Assembly (NCBI RefSeq): GCF_009727155.1
Contig: NZ_WNWM01000002.1
Coordinates: 806,001-870,000, forward strand
DNA: 64,000 nucleotides
From: Pseudoduganella dura
GTDB taxonomy: Bacteria; Pseudomonadota; Gammaproteobacteria; Burkholderiales; Burkholderiaceae_D
Direction: 5' to 3'
Shown piece after piece: positions 1 to 10,100 of this stretch. The position numbers and the translations under genes are program-made. Within the stretch, counting starts at the first letter, position 1, and the number at the start of each line of letters is the position of its first letter. The notes below the pieces were generated by a model. The model worked only from the letters and a program-made list of their open reading frames with translations. It was not told where the DNA came from and ran no database searches.

Positions 1-783
1 CGCCACCCCGGACACCACCCCGGATGTCAGCCCGGATGCCACCCCCGGTGCGGGCTCGGCTGCAACCGCGGCCGCCTTGGCATCGTTGATCACGGCGCGC
101 TCGGCCTTCGTGTAGGCAACCTTGTTGCGCAGGTACAGCGGCTGCGCGTCCGCGGCCGGCACACCCTGCCCGGCCGCGAACCCGGCTGCGCCCAGCCGCG
201 CGACCTGCGCCGCGTGCGGCAGCACCGTGGTGTCGGCGGCGGTGGCGAACGACCGGCCGGCGAACGCTTCCGGGTAGGCCGTGAAACCGTTGCCGCAGGC
301 CTGTGGCATGCCCTGCGCTTCCGTCCATCCCGGCGCCACATCCGCCGGCGCCGTGAGCATGGGCGGCACGACGGCAACGGGCGTTTCGCCATCGAAACGG
401 TACTGTGCCCAGTACACCTCGTTCATCCGCGCATCGAGCACGGCCAGCACTTCCGTGGCGCCATGCCGTTCGTGGCAGGCCAGCGCCATCGCATCGAGCG
501 TCACAACCGGCACGAGCGGCAGGCCGGCGCCGAAGCCCAGGCCCTGGGCGATGCCGCAGGCGGTGCGCACGCCGGTAAACGAACCGGGGCCGGCGCCATA
601 GGCGATCGCGTCGCAGGCCGCCAGCGCGATGCCCGCTTCGGCCAGCAATTCCTGCACCATCGGCAGCAGCGAGGCCGAGTGCGTGCGCACGCCGTCGGCA
701 CTGCGAAAGGTCAGGCGGCCGTCGTGCAGCAGCGCGCAGGAAGCCAGTTCGGAAGATGTTTCAAGGGCGAGAATGGTAGGCAT
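1..783 (-). CDS. tsaB: TsaB, tRNA threonylcarbamoyladenosine biosynthesis (partial, cut at left edge)
   Basis: This is the N-terminal 261 codons of TsaB, the ASKHA-fold partner of TsaD in forming t6A37 on ANN-decoding tRNAs in the cytoplasm. The start MPTILALETSSELASCALL carries the family's phosphate-1 motif. Further family marks are HSASLLPMVQELL near residue 40, GPGSFTGVRTACGIAQGL near residue 70, and PLYLRNKVAYTKAER near residue 220. Most TsaB proteins stop soon after that last motif, but this one continues with an Ala/Gly/Val-rich tail that includes a 12-bp tandem repeat and is still open at base 1. The tail could be a linker or the start of a fusion; in many betaproteobacteria rimI lies next to tsaB. 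The family assignment is secure and the C-terminus is unseen. Confidence 0.93.
   Translation of the reverse strand, partial: MPTILALETSSELASCALLHDGRLTFRSADGVRTHSASLLPMVQELLAEAGIALAACDAIAYGAGPGSFTGVRTACGIAQGLGFGAGLPLVPVVTLDAMALACHERHGATEVLAVLDARMNEVYWAQYRFDGETPVAVVPPMLTAPADVAPGWTEAQGMPQACGNGFTAYPEAFAGRSFATAADTTVLPHAAQVARLGAAGFAAGQGVPAADAQPLYLRNKVAYTKAERAVINDAKAAAVAAEPAPGVASGLTSGVVSGVA
7..42. repeat. 12-bp in-frame tandem repeat in the tsaB tail
   Basis: Three 12-bp units (7-18, 19-30, 31-42), each starting CCCGGA on the + strand, encode the repeated pattern V/L-x-S-G in the extreme C-terminus of TsaB. The units differ at a few positions. The array keeps the reading frame. Confidence 0.7.
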
Positions 784-898
784 CAAGATCGGCAAGGCAA
801 AGGCACAAGCCGTATTTTACCTCGTGCGGGCGCGGCGGCCCGCTGCCCCGGGCCGATAAAGCCGGCGGACATTCTTCCTGGCCGATCGCGCGGCAATG

Positions 899-1879
899 TC
901 ATGGAACCTTGCGCGCCACCCACTTGCGGTGTTCGATCAGGCCCAGCATGCCGCGGCAGTGATCGGCATGGTTCATCATCAGCAGTTCGAAGCTGTCGCC
1001 GGTCCACAGCCATTTGGTGGAGTGAAGGCAACCGGCAAAGCCTCGCCCGATATTGGACTCCAGCACCTGGCCGTCGAAATCGGCGTTGATGAGGGCATCC
1101 GCCGGCAGGCCATTGGTTGGCGGCTGGAGCTCGCGCGGCCGATAAGGCGGCTGCCCGTTGGCCAGCCAGATTTCGTGAAAACTGTCCATCGGGCCGCGGC
1201 CCAGTTCAAGCAGGTACAACAGCCGGCCATCGGCAAGCCGGTAGAGGCCATGGAAGCCGGTGTCCTCTTCGCCGGGGTGGATTTCTGCAAGCAAGGCCGC
1301 TTTGATCTTGCGATCGTGGATTGACTGCGCACGCGGCGCCGCACGCAGGACCGGCATGGCCGGCGCCGGCGGAACGGAAGTTTCGGGCCGGCTGCCGCGC
1401 CGCACCAGCGCGCCCGGGGTGCCGATCCGGCCCTGCAGCGCATCCATGCGCAACAGCGCCGCCTTCATGCCGGCGAGGGGCAGGGTCCATCGCTGGCGGC
1501 CGTCGCTGGCCTGGCCAGCCTTGCCGTCGATCATCCGGTCCAGCAGCTCGTGCGCCGCCTCGTGCGGTATCGGCCCGTTGGCCTGGATCGGGACTGGCCG
1601 ATAACCGTCTACCGTCATCGTGATGGCAGCGGGCTTTTCCGGCCCGTCTTCGGCCAGGATGAATTTGGCACTGACTGCCGTGGCGGGCCCCGCATCGCGC
1701 ATCACCTGAAAGGCGATCCACTGCGCAGTTTCACTATCCTGCCCGTAGCCGACCGCCTCGCAGTGGTTGATGTTATCGCACTGCACGATCCAGTCTTCGT
1801 ATTCCTGCGCGGCACAGAAGAGCGGCGCCAGGAGCGCTACGGCAAGGGAGGCGTTGCGAAGCAGTGCGGGTATCGTCAT
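899..1879 (-). CDS. DUF1176 domain-containing exported protein
   Basis: This 326-residue protein has a clear N-terminal signal peptide (MTIPALLRNASLAVALLAPL, with cleavage probably after a following Ala-Ala). The body begins with the DUF1176 hallmark of an early tryptophan and paired cysteines (EDWIVQCDNINHCEAVGY). A C-terminal cysteine pair (FAGCLHSTKWLW and NHADHCRGM) probably forms a second disulfide. The family is periplasmic and its biochemical role is unknown. The frame opens 15 codons further upstream, but the internal Met at 1879 gives a normal signal peptide and was chosen; no strong ribosome site marks either start. It is a single gene, divergent from the thioredoxin-like gene that follows. 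Confidence 0.8.
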   Translation of the reverse strand: MTIPALLRNASLAVALLAPLFCAAQEYEDWIVQCDNINHCEAVGYGQDSETAQWIAFQVMRDAGPATAVSAKFILAEDGPEKPAAITMTVDGYRPVPIQANGPIPHEAAHELLDRMIDGKAGQASDGRQRWTLPLAGMKAALLRMDALQGRIGTPGALVRRGSRPETSVPPAPAMPVLRAAPRAQSIHDRKIKAALLAEIHPGEEDTGFHGLYRLADGRLLYLLELGRGPMDSFHEIWLANGQPPYRPRELQPPTNGLPADALINADFDGQVLESNIGRGFAGCLHSTKWLWTGDSFELLMMNHADHCRGMLGLIEHRKWVARKVP

Positions 1880-2070
1880 CGGGCAAACTCGTTGGGTCGA
1901 TCGGTCATTCGTGGCCTGAACCATAAAACCGGCACTCTACAGGATGACTGGCATGGAAAAACTCGCGAAATGTCACCCTTCGCAAGGTGCCTGGACAGGC
2001 AGGACTTTCCGGATTGCTTGCCGGCCAACCCCGCCGTGTCCACCGCCTCGCCACGCTGTACAATGCGGCC

Positions 2071-2493
2071 ATGCACAGCACAACCCTACACGCCGACAAC
2101 CGCGCCGAAGTGGCCGCCGCGCTGGCGCAGGATCACCTGGTGGTGGCCTGCCTGTGCGCCGCCTGGTGCGGCACCTGCGCCAGCTACCGCACCGCGTTCG
2201 AGGAACTGGCCGCGCGCCACCCGCGAAAATACTTCCTGTGGGTCGATATCGAGGACCACGCCGACGTGGTGGGCGATCTCGACGTGGAAAACTTTCCCAC
2301 GCTGCTGATCCAGCGGCACGAAACCGTGGCCTTCTTCGGCACGATGCTGCCCGACCCGAACGTGGCCAGCCGGCTGATCGACACCATTGCCGCGACCGGC
2401 GACGAGGAACTCGACCGCCAGGCCGGCAGCACCGCCGAGCGCCGGCAGTGGCAGCGGGAATGCAACCTGCGGCAGCTGATGGGCACGAGCTGA
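2071..2493 (+). CDS. Thioredoxin-like protein with a CGTC active site
   Basis: This 140-residue protein has a single thioredoxin fold. The active site CLCAAWCGTCASYR lies near residue 25-37, with the redox pair in WCGTC, followed by the thioredoxin-typical DIED segment and the cis-proline motif NFPTLLI near residue 73-79. It has no signal peptide or lipobox, so it is predicted cytoplasmic. The frame extends 28 codons upstream, but that extension looks unrelated to the family, so the Met beginning MHSTTLHADN was taken. It probably acts as a dithiol reductase or a binding-type thioredoxin; the substrate cannot be read from the sequence. Confidence 0.85.
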   Translation: MHSTTLHADNRAEVAAALAQDHLVVACLCAAWCGTCASYRTAFEELAARHPRKYFLWVDIEDHADVVGDLDVENFPTLLIQRHETVAFFGTMLPDPNVASRLIDTIAATGDEELDRQAGSTAERRQWQRECNLRQLMGTS

Positions 2494-2559
2494 GCCGTGT
2501 AACCTGGCGGCAGCGGCTGAAAGCAGCGGCTGAAAACCGGCAGCCGGGCGGACGCGCCG

Positions 2560-3015
2560 TCAGGCGCCGCCGTCCACCTTCCTGACAACCGTGCCGGCCG
2601 CCGTCACTTCCCGCCCGTCGGCGGTGCGCAGCGCCAGTTCGCCCACTTCCTCTCCCGTTGCCCGGTGCACCAGCACGGAATGCGCTTCGCCGCGCGCGAA
2701 CAGGTACCGCTCGCCCCACTGCCGCAACGCCACGATGACGGGGAACAGCGCCTCGCCCTTCGGCGTCAGCACATATTCCTGGTAAGCCGAACCGTCCGAT
2801 GCCGGCCGGCTCGCCAGCACGCCTTCTTCCACCAGCAGCCGCAGCCGGTCCGCCAGGATGTTGCGCGCCACGCCGAGGCTGCGCTGGAAATCGCCGAACC
2901 GGCGCACGCCGTCGAACGCGTCACGCACGATCAGCAGCGCCCAGCGTTCTCCGACGAGGTCCACGCCGCGCGCCACCGGACACGGCTCCTCCTGGTGTTT
3001 CCTTTTACCCGCCAT
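2560..3015 (-). CDS. HxlR-family transcriptional regulator
   Basis: This 151-residue winged-helix regulator carries the HxlR core: CPVARGVDLVGERWALLIVR at residues 12-31, then RFGDFQRSLGVARNILADRL and the wing with YVLTPKGEALFPV. Cys12 sits where redox-sensing members such as YodB, QsrR and HypR carry their N-terminal sensor cysteine, so electrophile or quinone sensing is possible. The start at 3015 has a strong GGGAGGAA site eight bases upstream; the frame also opens 19 codons earlier without one. It is divergent from an MFS exporter across 127 bases, the usual arrangement for a local repressor of that exporter. Confidence 0.9.
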   Translation of the reverse strand: MAGKRKHQEEPCPVARGVDLVGERWALLIVRDAFDGVRRFGDFQRSLGVARNILADRLRLLVEEGVLASRPASDGSAYQEYVLTPKGEALFPVIVALRQWGERYLFARGEAHSVLVHRATGEEVGELALRTADGREVTAAGTVVRKVDGGA

Positions 3016-3085
3016 GCATTCCTCCCATCGATCTCTCCCATGTATTCGTCCCCTGAATCTCTCCCGTTGCAAGTGGTTGCATTTT

Positions 3086-3129
3086 AAAACTACTACGGTT
3101 ACGCTTCAACTAGTTTTGTTTTGAAACTA
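3086..3129. promoter_or_regulatory. Candidate HxlR operator in the divergent promoter
   Basis: AAACTA occurs at 3087-3092 and 3124-3129, and its complement TAGTTT at 3111-3116. The last two form an inverted repeat with a 7-base spacer. The element lies just upstream of the MFS gene and stands out as AT-rich in a GC-rich setting. Known HxlR-family operators are short inverted repeats of similar size, so autoregulation and exporter control are a reasonable inference. Confidence 0.5.
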
Positions 3130-3142
3130 CTTTGGAGACTCC

Positions 3143-4354
3143 ATGACATCCATCACGTCCTTCCCTGCGACCCGTCTTGCCCTCTTGGCCACCTCGGCCG
3201 CCATCTGCGTGGCCAACGTGTACTATGCGCAGCCGCTGCTCGACCTGATCGCGGCCGACCTGGGGCTGGGCCGCGCGGCGGCCGGCGGCATCGTGACGGC
3301 GACGCAACTGGGCAGCGCGCTCGCGCTGCTGTTCGTGGTGCCGCTGGGCGACCGGTTCGACCGGAAACGGCTGATGCTGGCGCAACTCGCCGCGCTGGCT
3401 CTCGCGCTGGCCGGCATCTGCGCGGCGCAGCGGATCGGGTCGCTGCTGGGGGCGATGCTGCTGGCCGGCCTGCTGGGCACGGCGATGACGCAGGGCCTGA
3501 TCGCCAGCGTGGCCGCCGCGGCGCGGGCGCACGAACGGGGCCGCGTGGTCGGCGCGGTGCAGGGCGGCGTGGTGCTCGGGCTGCTGGCGGCGCGCGTGGT
3601 GGCGGGCGGTATCGCCGACCTGGCCGGGTGGCGCGCGGTCTATGCGCTGTCCGCCGTGCTGACGGTGTTGCTGGCCGCCCTGCTGTGGCGCGCGCTGCCG
3701 GCCGTGCCCGCGCCGGCCCGCCCCCTGCCGTACCGGCAACTGATCGGCTCGATGGTGACGCTGCTGCGCACCGACCGCGTGCTGCGCACCCGGGGCACGA
3801 TCGCGCTGCTGATGTTCGCGGTGTTCAATATCTTCTGGAGCGCGCTCGTGCTGGAACTGGCCGGCCCGCCCCACGCCCTGCCGCACACGGCGATCGGCGC
3901 CTTCGGGCTGGTGGGCATGATCGGCGCGCTGGGCGCGCTGCGCGCCGGCCGCCTGGCGGACCGCGGGCATGGCGAACGCACGACCGGCGCGGCGCTGCTG
4001 CTGCTGTGCGCGGCGTGGCTGCCGCTGGCGTTCACGCCCGCCTCGCTGCTGGCGCTGGCGGCCGGCATCATCGCACTCGACCTTGCCGTGCAGGCGCTCC
4101 ACGTGACCAACCAGAGCCTGATCCTGCACGGCGCCGCCGGCGCGCACAGCCGGCTGATCGGCTGCTACATGCTGTTCTACGCCGTGGGCAGCGGCGCCGG
4201 CGCGCTGGCCGCCACGGCCGCGCATGCGGCCGGCGGCTGGCGCCTGGTGTGCCTGCTCGGCGCCGGCGTCAGCGCGGCGGCGCTGCTGTTCTGGCGTGCC
4301 ACCGTGCGCCTGCCCGCCGCCGCGCCTTCGGCCGATGGGTGCCGGGGAGTATAA
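3143..4354 (+). CDS. MFS transporter, drug-efflux type
   Basis: This 403-residue integral membrane protein has about 12 hydrophobic segments. The first segment carries ICVANVYYAQPLLDLIAADL, typical of the YfiS/YgaY-like MFS exporters, and the motif A loop between helices 2 and 3 reads GDRFDRKRLM. A second-half motif A-like loop reads GRLADRGHG. It probably exports small molecules by proton antiport at the inner membrane. The gene faces away from the HxlR regulator and is likely under its control. The substrate is unknown. Confidence 0.87.
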   Translation: MTSITSFPATRLALLATSAAICVANVYYAQPLLDLIAADLGLGRAAAGGIVTATQLGSALALLFVVPLGDRFDRKRLMLAQLAALALALAGICAAQRIGSLLGAMLLAGLLGTAMTQGLIASVAAAARAHERGRVVGAVQGGVVLGLLAARVVAGGIADLAGWRAVYALSAVLTVLLAALLWRALPAVPAPARPLPYRQLIGSMVTLLRTDRVLRTRGTIALLMFAVFNIFWSALVLELAGPPHALPHTAIGAFGLVGMIGALGALRAGRLADRGHGERTTGAALLLLCAAWLPLAFTPASLLALAAGIIALDLAVQALHVTNQSLILHGAAGAHSRLIGCYMLFYAVGSGAGALAATAAHAAGGWRLVCLLGAGVSAAALLFWRATVRLPAAAPSADGCRGV

Positions 4355-4391
4355 TCGCCGGGCCTGGCAACCACGCTTGGGCCGCATCGAT

Positions 4392-4853
4392 ATGAACAAA
4401 GCACTCACCACCGCGCATACAGCAAGCAGCGCCACGGCATCCGCGCCGCGGCCCGAGGAACTGATCAGGGCCACCGGCGCCCGTGTCACGCAGCCGCGCA
4501 TCCGCGTGCTCGGCTTCCTGCTTGGCCACGACGAACCGCTGACCCACCACGATATCCTCGGGCGCCTGCCGGGCGCCGGGTTCGACGCCGTCACGCTGTA
4601 CCGCGTGCTGGAATGGCTGACGGAACAGGGCCTGGCGCACCGCATCGCCGGCGGCGACGGGGTGTGGCGCTTTTCCGCCAACCCCGGCAGGGACAGCCAC
4701 GAGCATGCGCACTTCCAGTGCACCAGCTGCGAAGCCGTGACGTGCGTGACGGATGTGCCGGTGCCCCGCAAGCTGAAGCTGCCCGAAGGCTTCACCGGCG
4801 ATGAAATCGATCTGCTGATCCGGGGCCGCTGCGCGCGCTGCGCGGCCGGGTAG
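4392..4853 (+). CDS. Fur-family transcriptional regulator, probably Zur-like
   Basis: This 153-residue protein has the Fur-family winged helix (VTQPRIRVLGFLLGHDEPLTHHDI, then FDAVTLYRVLEWLTEQGLAHRI) and a metal-binding dimerisation half with HEHAHFQC. Two structural zinc cysteine pairs are present: CTSC, and CARC at the extreme C-terminus. The Ser/Ala/Thr-rich N-terminus of about 20 residues and the paired cysteines resemble betaproteobacterial Zur rather than Fur, but this cannot be settled by eye. The start at 4392 was chosen because the upstream extension of the frame is out of character for the family. It lies 37 bases after the MFS gene and converges with the molybdoenzyme gene. Confidence 0.83.
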   Translation: MNKALTTAHTASSATASAPRPEELIRATGARVTQPRIRVLGFLLGHDEPLTHHDILGRLPGAGFDAVTLYRVLEWLTEQGLAHRIAGGDGVWRFSANPGRDSHEHAHFQCTSCEAVTCVTDVPVPRKLKLPEGFTGDEIDLLIRGRCARCAAG

Positions 4854-4911
4854 GCGCCGCGCGCCGGCCTGTGCGGGGCGCCGCCCGGCCTTCACCGGCC
4901 AGCGGCTGCCG

Positions 4912-7191
4912 TCAGGCCAGCCGCAGAGGCAGGCTGCGCAGCCGCTGGCCCGTCAACCTGAATACCGCGTTGGCCACCGCCGGCGCCACCGGCGGCACGC
5001 CCGGTTCGCCCACGCCTTCCGGCGGCTCGCCGGACAGCACGATCACCGTTTCCACCATGGGCACCTGGCCCATCCGCAACACCGGGTAATCGCCGAAATT
5101 CGACTGCTCCACGCGGCCGCCACGGATCGTGACCGGATCGCCCAGCGCGGCGGACAACCCGAACGCCACGGCCGATTCCATCTGCTGCGTGACATGGCCC
5201 GGATTGACGGCCAGCCCGCAGTCGATCGCGCACACGATGCGGTGCACGTGGATGGCGCCGTCGCGCACCGATACCTCGGCCACCTGGGCCACGATCGTGC
5301 CGAAGCTCTGGTGCAGCGCCACGCCATGCGCGCGGCCGGCCGGCGGCGTGCCGGCGCGGCGCACCGCGGCATCGAGCACGGCCACGTGGCGCGGATGGTT
5401 CAGCAGCATCGCGGCGCGGAACGCCACCGGGTCCTTGCCGGCCGCATGCGCCATTTCATCGACGAAGCTCTCCTTGAAGAACGCGTTGTACGAATGGCCG
5501 ACCGAGCGCCAGTTCCCCAGCGGTACGATGCTGTCCACGGCCACGTGGGCAATGCGCTGGTGCGGAATCTCGTACGGCATGTCATACGCGCCTTCGACGG
5601 TGGTCTTGTCCGGCCCCACCGCCGGCAGGCCGAAATTGCGCAGCGTGTACTGGCCCGTGAGCGCGCCGCCCGCGCCGCTGAAATGCCAGCTCTTGATCGT
5701 GCCCGACGCATCGAGCGTGGCGGCCAGGCGTGCCAACGCGGCCGGCCGGTAGACGTCGTGCCGGATGTCCTGCTCGCGCGTCCAGATCATCTGCACCGGC
5801 AGGCCGCGGCATTCGCGGGCGATGGCCACGGCCTGCGCCACCATGTCGCCTTCGAGCCGCCGGCCGAAGCCGCCGCCCAGCAGGTGTTCGTGCAGCTCGA
5901 CCTGTTCCCGACCGACACCGCCCGCGCTTGCCGCGATGGCGATGGCGATCGACGGCGCCTGCGTGGACAGCCACAGCCGCACCTTGCCCTCCGCCACCTG
6001 GGCGGTACAGTTGACGGGCTCCATCGCCGCGTGGGCGTGGAACGGCGCGCTGTATTCGGCGCTGATCACGTGCCCGCCATCCTCCTGCCCCGCCGGCCCG
6101 TTCCCCGGTACCTGCGCCTCGTCCACCTCGCCCTGCTCGAAATACACGTGGTGCCCGTCGCCATCGAGCGCCGCGCGCAGCTCGCCGAAGATCCGTTCGC
6201 TCGACAGCGCATGGTGCGGCCCCGCGTCCCAGCGGATCGCCAGCGCGTCGGCCGCCAGCCTGGCCTGCCAGAACGTTTTCGCCACCACGGCCACGGCGGC
6301 CCGCGGGCCGGTCACCGCATTGGTGATGTCGATGACGCTGAGCACGCCCGGCATGCCCAGCACGTCCGCCGCGTTGATGCCGGCGATCGTGCCGCCGAAC
6401 GACGGGGCCATGCGCAGCGCCGCATACAGCATGCCCTCGGGGCGGGCATCGATGCCGAACCGCGCGGCGCCGTTGACCTTGTCGCGTGCTTCGCGCCGCG
6501 GCACGTCGTGCCCGATCAGGCGGAACGCGTGCGGTTCCTTCAGCGTCACGCTGCCCGGCGTTTCGCGCGCCGCGGCCTGCGCCAGGCTGCCGTACGTGGC
6601 GCGGCGCCCGCTGCCGTCATGAAACAGCTCGCCATCGGCCGTGCGGATGCTGGCCGCGGGCACCTGCCAGGCCCGGCTGGCCGCCGCGACCAGCATGGCG
6701 CGCGCGGCGGCGCCGGCTTCGCGCATCGGCAGCCACGCATCCTTCACGGACGACGAACCGCCTGTCAGGCTGATGCCCAGTTCGCGCGCCACCTTGGCCA
6801 GCGTCCAGCGCGCGAAGGCCTGGGTGTTGCCCGTGTCGTCGGGATGGAAAGGCAGCGCGTCGCGGATGGCGGCGATGTTGGCGTAGATCTTGTCGGCCGG
6901 CGCCGCGGCGATGGCGACGCGCGCCAGCGGCATGTCCAGCTCTTCCGCCACCAGCATCGGCAGCGCGGTGTGCACGCCCTGGCCCATTTCCGCGCGCGGC
7001 ACGATGACGGTCACGGTGTTGTCCGGCGCCAGCGCGAGCCAGCCGTTCAGCGCCACCGCGGCGCCATCGAGCGGCAGCGGCGCCCCGGCATGCAGGCGTT
7101 GCCGCGGCGGCATCGCTCCCCAGCCGACCACCAGCGTGCCCGCCGCGGCGGTGCCGGCCAGCAGGAAGCGGCGGCGCGTCCACTTCGCCAT
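4912..7191 (-). CDS. Molybdopterin-binding subunit, isoquinoline 1-oxidoreductase (IorB)-like
   Basis: This 759-residue protein of the xanthine oxidase superfamily starts with a twin-arginine signal (KWTRRRFLLAGTAAAGTLVV), so it is exported folded to the periplasm. It has the two-half IorB arrangement. Visible marks are the molybdopterin loop HLLGGGFGRRLEGDMVAQAV and the C-terminal GVGEPGVPPVAPAVANAV, whose Glu matches the catalytic Glu of the superfamily. The length fits IorB. Enzymes of this type hydroxylate N-heteroaromatics or oxidise aldehydes and pass electrons to a [2Fe-2S] subunit and a cytochrome, but no [2Fe-2S] subunit gene adjoins it. It starts three bases after the GGDEF/EAL gene and is probably co-transcribed with it. 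The substrate is unknown. Confidence 0.87.
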   Translation of the reverse strand: MAKWTRRRFLLAGTAAAGTLVVGWGAMPPRQRLHAGAPLPLDGAAVALNGWLALAPDNTVTVIVPRAEMGQGVHTALPMLVAEELDMPLARVAIAAAPADKIYANIAAIRDALPFHPDDTGNTQAFARWTLAKVARELGISLTGGSSSVKDAWLPMREAGAAARAMLVAAASRAWQVPAASIRTADGELFHDGSGRRATYGSLAQAAARETPGSVTLKEPHAFRLIGHDVPRREARDKVNGAARFGIDARPEGMLYAALRMAPSFGGTIAGINAADVLGMPGVLSVIDITNAVTGPRAAVAVVAKTFWQARLAADALAIRWDAGPHHALSSERIFGELRAALDGDGHHVYFEQGEVDEAQVPGNGPAGQEDGGHVISAEYSAPFHAHAAMEPVNCTAQVAEGKVRLWLSTQAPSIAIAIAASAGGVGREQVELHEHLLGGGFGRRLEGDMVAQAVAIARECRGLPVQMIWTREQDIRHDVYRPAALARLAATLDASGTIKSWHFSGAGGALTGQYTLRNFGLPAVGPDKTTVEGAYDMPYEIPHQRIAHVAVDSIVPLGNWRSVGHSYNAFFKESFVDEMAHAAGKDPVAFRAAMLLNHPRHVAVLDAAVRRAGTPPAGRAHGVALHQSFGTIVAQVAEVSVRDGAIHVHRIVCAIDCGLAVNPGHVTQQMESAVAFGLSAALGDPVTIRGGRVEQSNFGDYPVLRMGQVPMVETVIVLSGEPPEGVGEPGVPPVAPAVANAVFRLTGQRLRSLPLRLA

Positions 7192-7194
7192 GGC

Positions 7195-10100
7195 TCAGGG
7201 AAGCCAGCGGCGCAGCAGGTCGTCCGGCATCACCGGGCGGCTGTAGAAGTAACCCTGGGCCAGGTTGCAGCCATGGCGCAGCAGGAAGGCGGCCTGCTCG
7301 TCGGTCTCCACGCCTTCGGCGATCACCGACAGGTTCATGCTCTTGCCAAGCTGGATGATGGCGATCGCGATCGCCTCGTCGTTGGCATCCTGGTGGATAT
7401 CCTGGATGAACGAGCGGTCGATCTTCAGTGTCTGCACCGGCATCTGCTTCAGGTAGGCCAGCGACGAATAGCCGGTGCCGAAATCGTCGATCGCCAGGCC
7501 CACGCCGAGGTCGTGCAGGCCGTTGATGTACGTGCGCGCATCGCCGGTGTTCATGATGACCGACTCCGTCACCTCCAGCTGGAGCCGGCGCGGCTCCAGG
7601 CCGGTGGCGCGCAGGATCCGGTCGACGGTCGCGACGATCGTGCCGCGCTCGAACTGGCGCACCGACAGGTTGACGGCGATCTTCGGCACCGCCAGCCCGG
7701 CCGCCTGCCAGCGCACCATCTGCCGGCACGCCTCGGCCAGCACCCACTCGCCCAGCTGGCTGATGAAGCCGGTATCCTCGGCCAGCGGAATGAACCTGGC
7801 CGGCGACACCAGCCCCAGCTCCGGGTGATTCCAGCGCACCAGCGCTTCCACGCCGACCAGCCGGCCGGTATCGATTTCCACCTGCGGCTGGTAGTTCAGG
7901 AACATTTCGTCCTTCTCCAGCGAGCGGCGCAGCCAGGCTTCCAGGCGCAGCCGTTCCACGCCTTCGCCCGTCATCGACGGCGAATAGAAGCGGTAGCCGT
8001 TGCGACCACGCGCCTTGGCCTGGTACATCGCCACGTCGGCATTCCGGATCAGCATGTTCAGGTCCGTCGCGTCGTGCGGATACAGGCTGATGCCGATGCT
8101 GCACGTGACGAACAGCTCGTGGCCGGCCACCATGAACGGCTGCTCGAACATCGCCACCAGCTTCTCGGCCACCAGCGTGGCGGCATACTCGCCACCGATG
8201 TCTTCCAGCAGCACCACGAATTCGTCGCCGCCCAACCGGGCCAGCGTGTCGCCGTCGCGCAGCCGGCCCGCCAGCACTTCCGCCACCTGCTTGAGCAGTT
8301 CGTCGCCGATATGGTGGCCCAGCGTATCGTTCACGTTCTTGAACCGGTCCAGGTCGATGAACAGCAGCGCCAGCTGCTCGTGCGAGCGCTGCGCGCGCTC
8401 CAGCGCGTGCTGCAGCCGGTCGTTGAACAGCAGCCGGTTCGGCAGCTCGGTCAGCGAATCGTGGTGCGCCAGGTGGTCGAGCTTTTCCTCGTTTTCCTTG
8501 ACCAGCGTGATGTCGCTGAACACGCCCGCATAGTGCGTGGTGACGCCATGGGAATCGCGCACGGCGGTGATCGTCAGCGCCTGCAGGAACTGTTCGCCGC
8601 TCTTGCGCACTGCCCACAGCTCGCCGTGCCAGCAGCCCGTGTCGACCAGCCCGGCCCAGAGCTGCGCGTGGAACGCGTCGTCGTGGCGGCCGGAGCGTGT
8701 CAGGCCCAGGTCGCGGCCCAGCGCCTCGGCCGCCTCGTAGCCGGTGATCTGCGTGAACGCCGGGTTGACGGCGACGATCGCGCCGTCGCGGTCGACCACC
8801 ACCACGCCGTCGGCAATGTGTTCGAGCACGGTGGCGGACAGGCGCAGTTTTTCTTCGGCTTCCTTGCGCGACGTGATGTCGGCATACACCCAGATGCTGC
8901 CATCGTTCGGCCGGTGCTGGTCGATCGCGCAGCCGCTGACCAGGCACCAGAACAGCGTGCCGTCGCAGCGGCGGTACTGGCGCTCCTCGCTGAAATACTC
9001 GCCCTGCCCCAGCGTGGGGTACTGGCGCATGCCGGCGGACTCGAAGTCGAACGACGTGGGGAACACGATGGCGGTGGACTTGCCCACCATGTCGCCCGCC
9101 TCGTAGCCGAACAGCGCCTCGCAGCGGGGGTTGACGGACATGATGGTGCGGTGGCGAACGAACATCACGCCGAACATCACGTTGTCGAGGATCGCGCCCT
9201 GCTCGGCCAGCAGCGCCTCGATGCGCATCTCGTTGTCCTTGCGCTCGCTGATATCGGACAGGATGCCGTCCACCCAGGCGTCGCCACCATCCGGCGGCGA
9301 TTGCGGCTGGCCGATTTCCAGCACCCAGCGCTCGGTACCGCTGGCGTCGACGATGCGGTACTCGATTTCGTACGGGCGGCCTTCCTCGATCGCGGCCTTG
9401 ACCGCGCGGCGCTGCATGCGCCGGTCTTCCGGCGTGATCAGGTTGACCCAGGAATGCGTGGTGCCGCGCATCAGCTGCCCGGCGGTGTAGCCCGAGATGG
9501 ATTCGATCGCATCGCTGACGAATTCGATCGGGCCGTCGGGGCGGTAGCGGAACACGGCGCCAGGCACCTGCGTGACGATCGTGCGGAAGCGTCCCTCGCG
9601 CTGGCGCACGTCCTCGAACAGCCGGCGCAGCGCCACGCGGGTCTGTTCCAGGCGGTCGCCCAGCCGGCCCAGCTCATCGTTGCCGCGGCTTTCGAGGCGC
9701 GTTTCGAAATCGCCCTGCGCCAGGCGGTCGGAGAACCGCATCAGCCGGCGCAGCGGGCCGATGACACGCTTGTTGAGGAACAGGATGATCAGCAGCAGCG
9801 ACACGGTCAGCTGCGCGGCCAGCACGAAGATATAGGAACGGCGCTTTTCGCCCAGCTCCTGGCGGCTGCGCGCGTCGTCCATCTCCACCACCACATGGCC
9901 GATCCGCTCGCCGCGCACCACCACGTCGCGCTGGGCACGCACCACGTTCCCGATGGGCCGCGCCGGCGCTTGCTGGTGTATGAACTGCGTGTCGGCCTGG
10001 CCGGTCACCTGCACCTGCACCACCGAGCGGTCGCGCATCACCGACTGCACCAGCGACTGCGCCGATTCGGCGTTCATGTTCCACAGCGATTCCTGCATGC

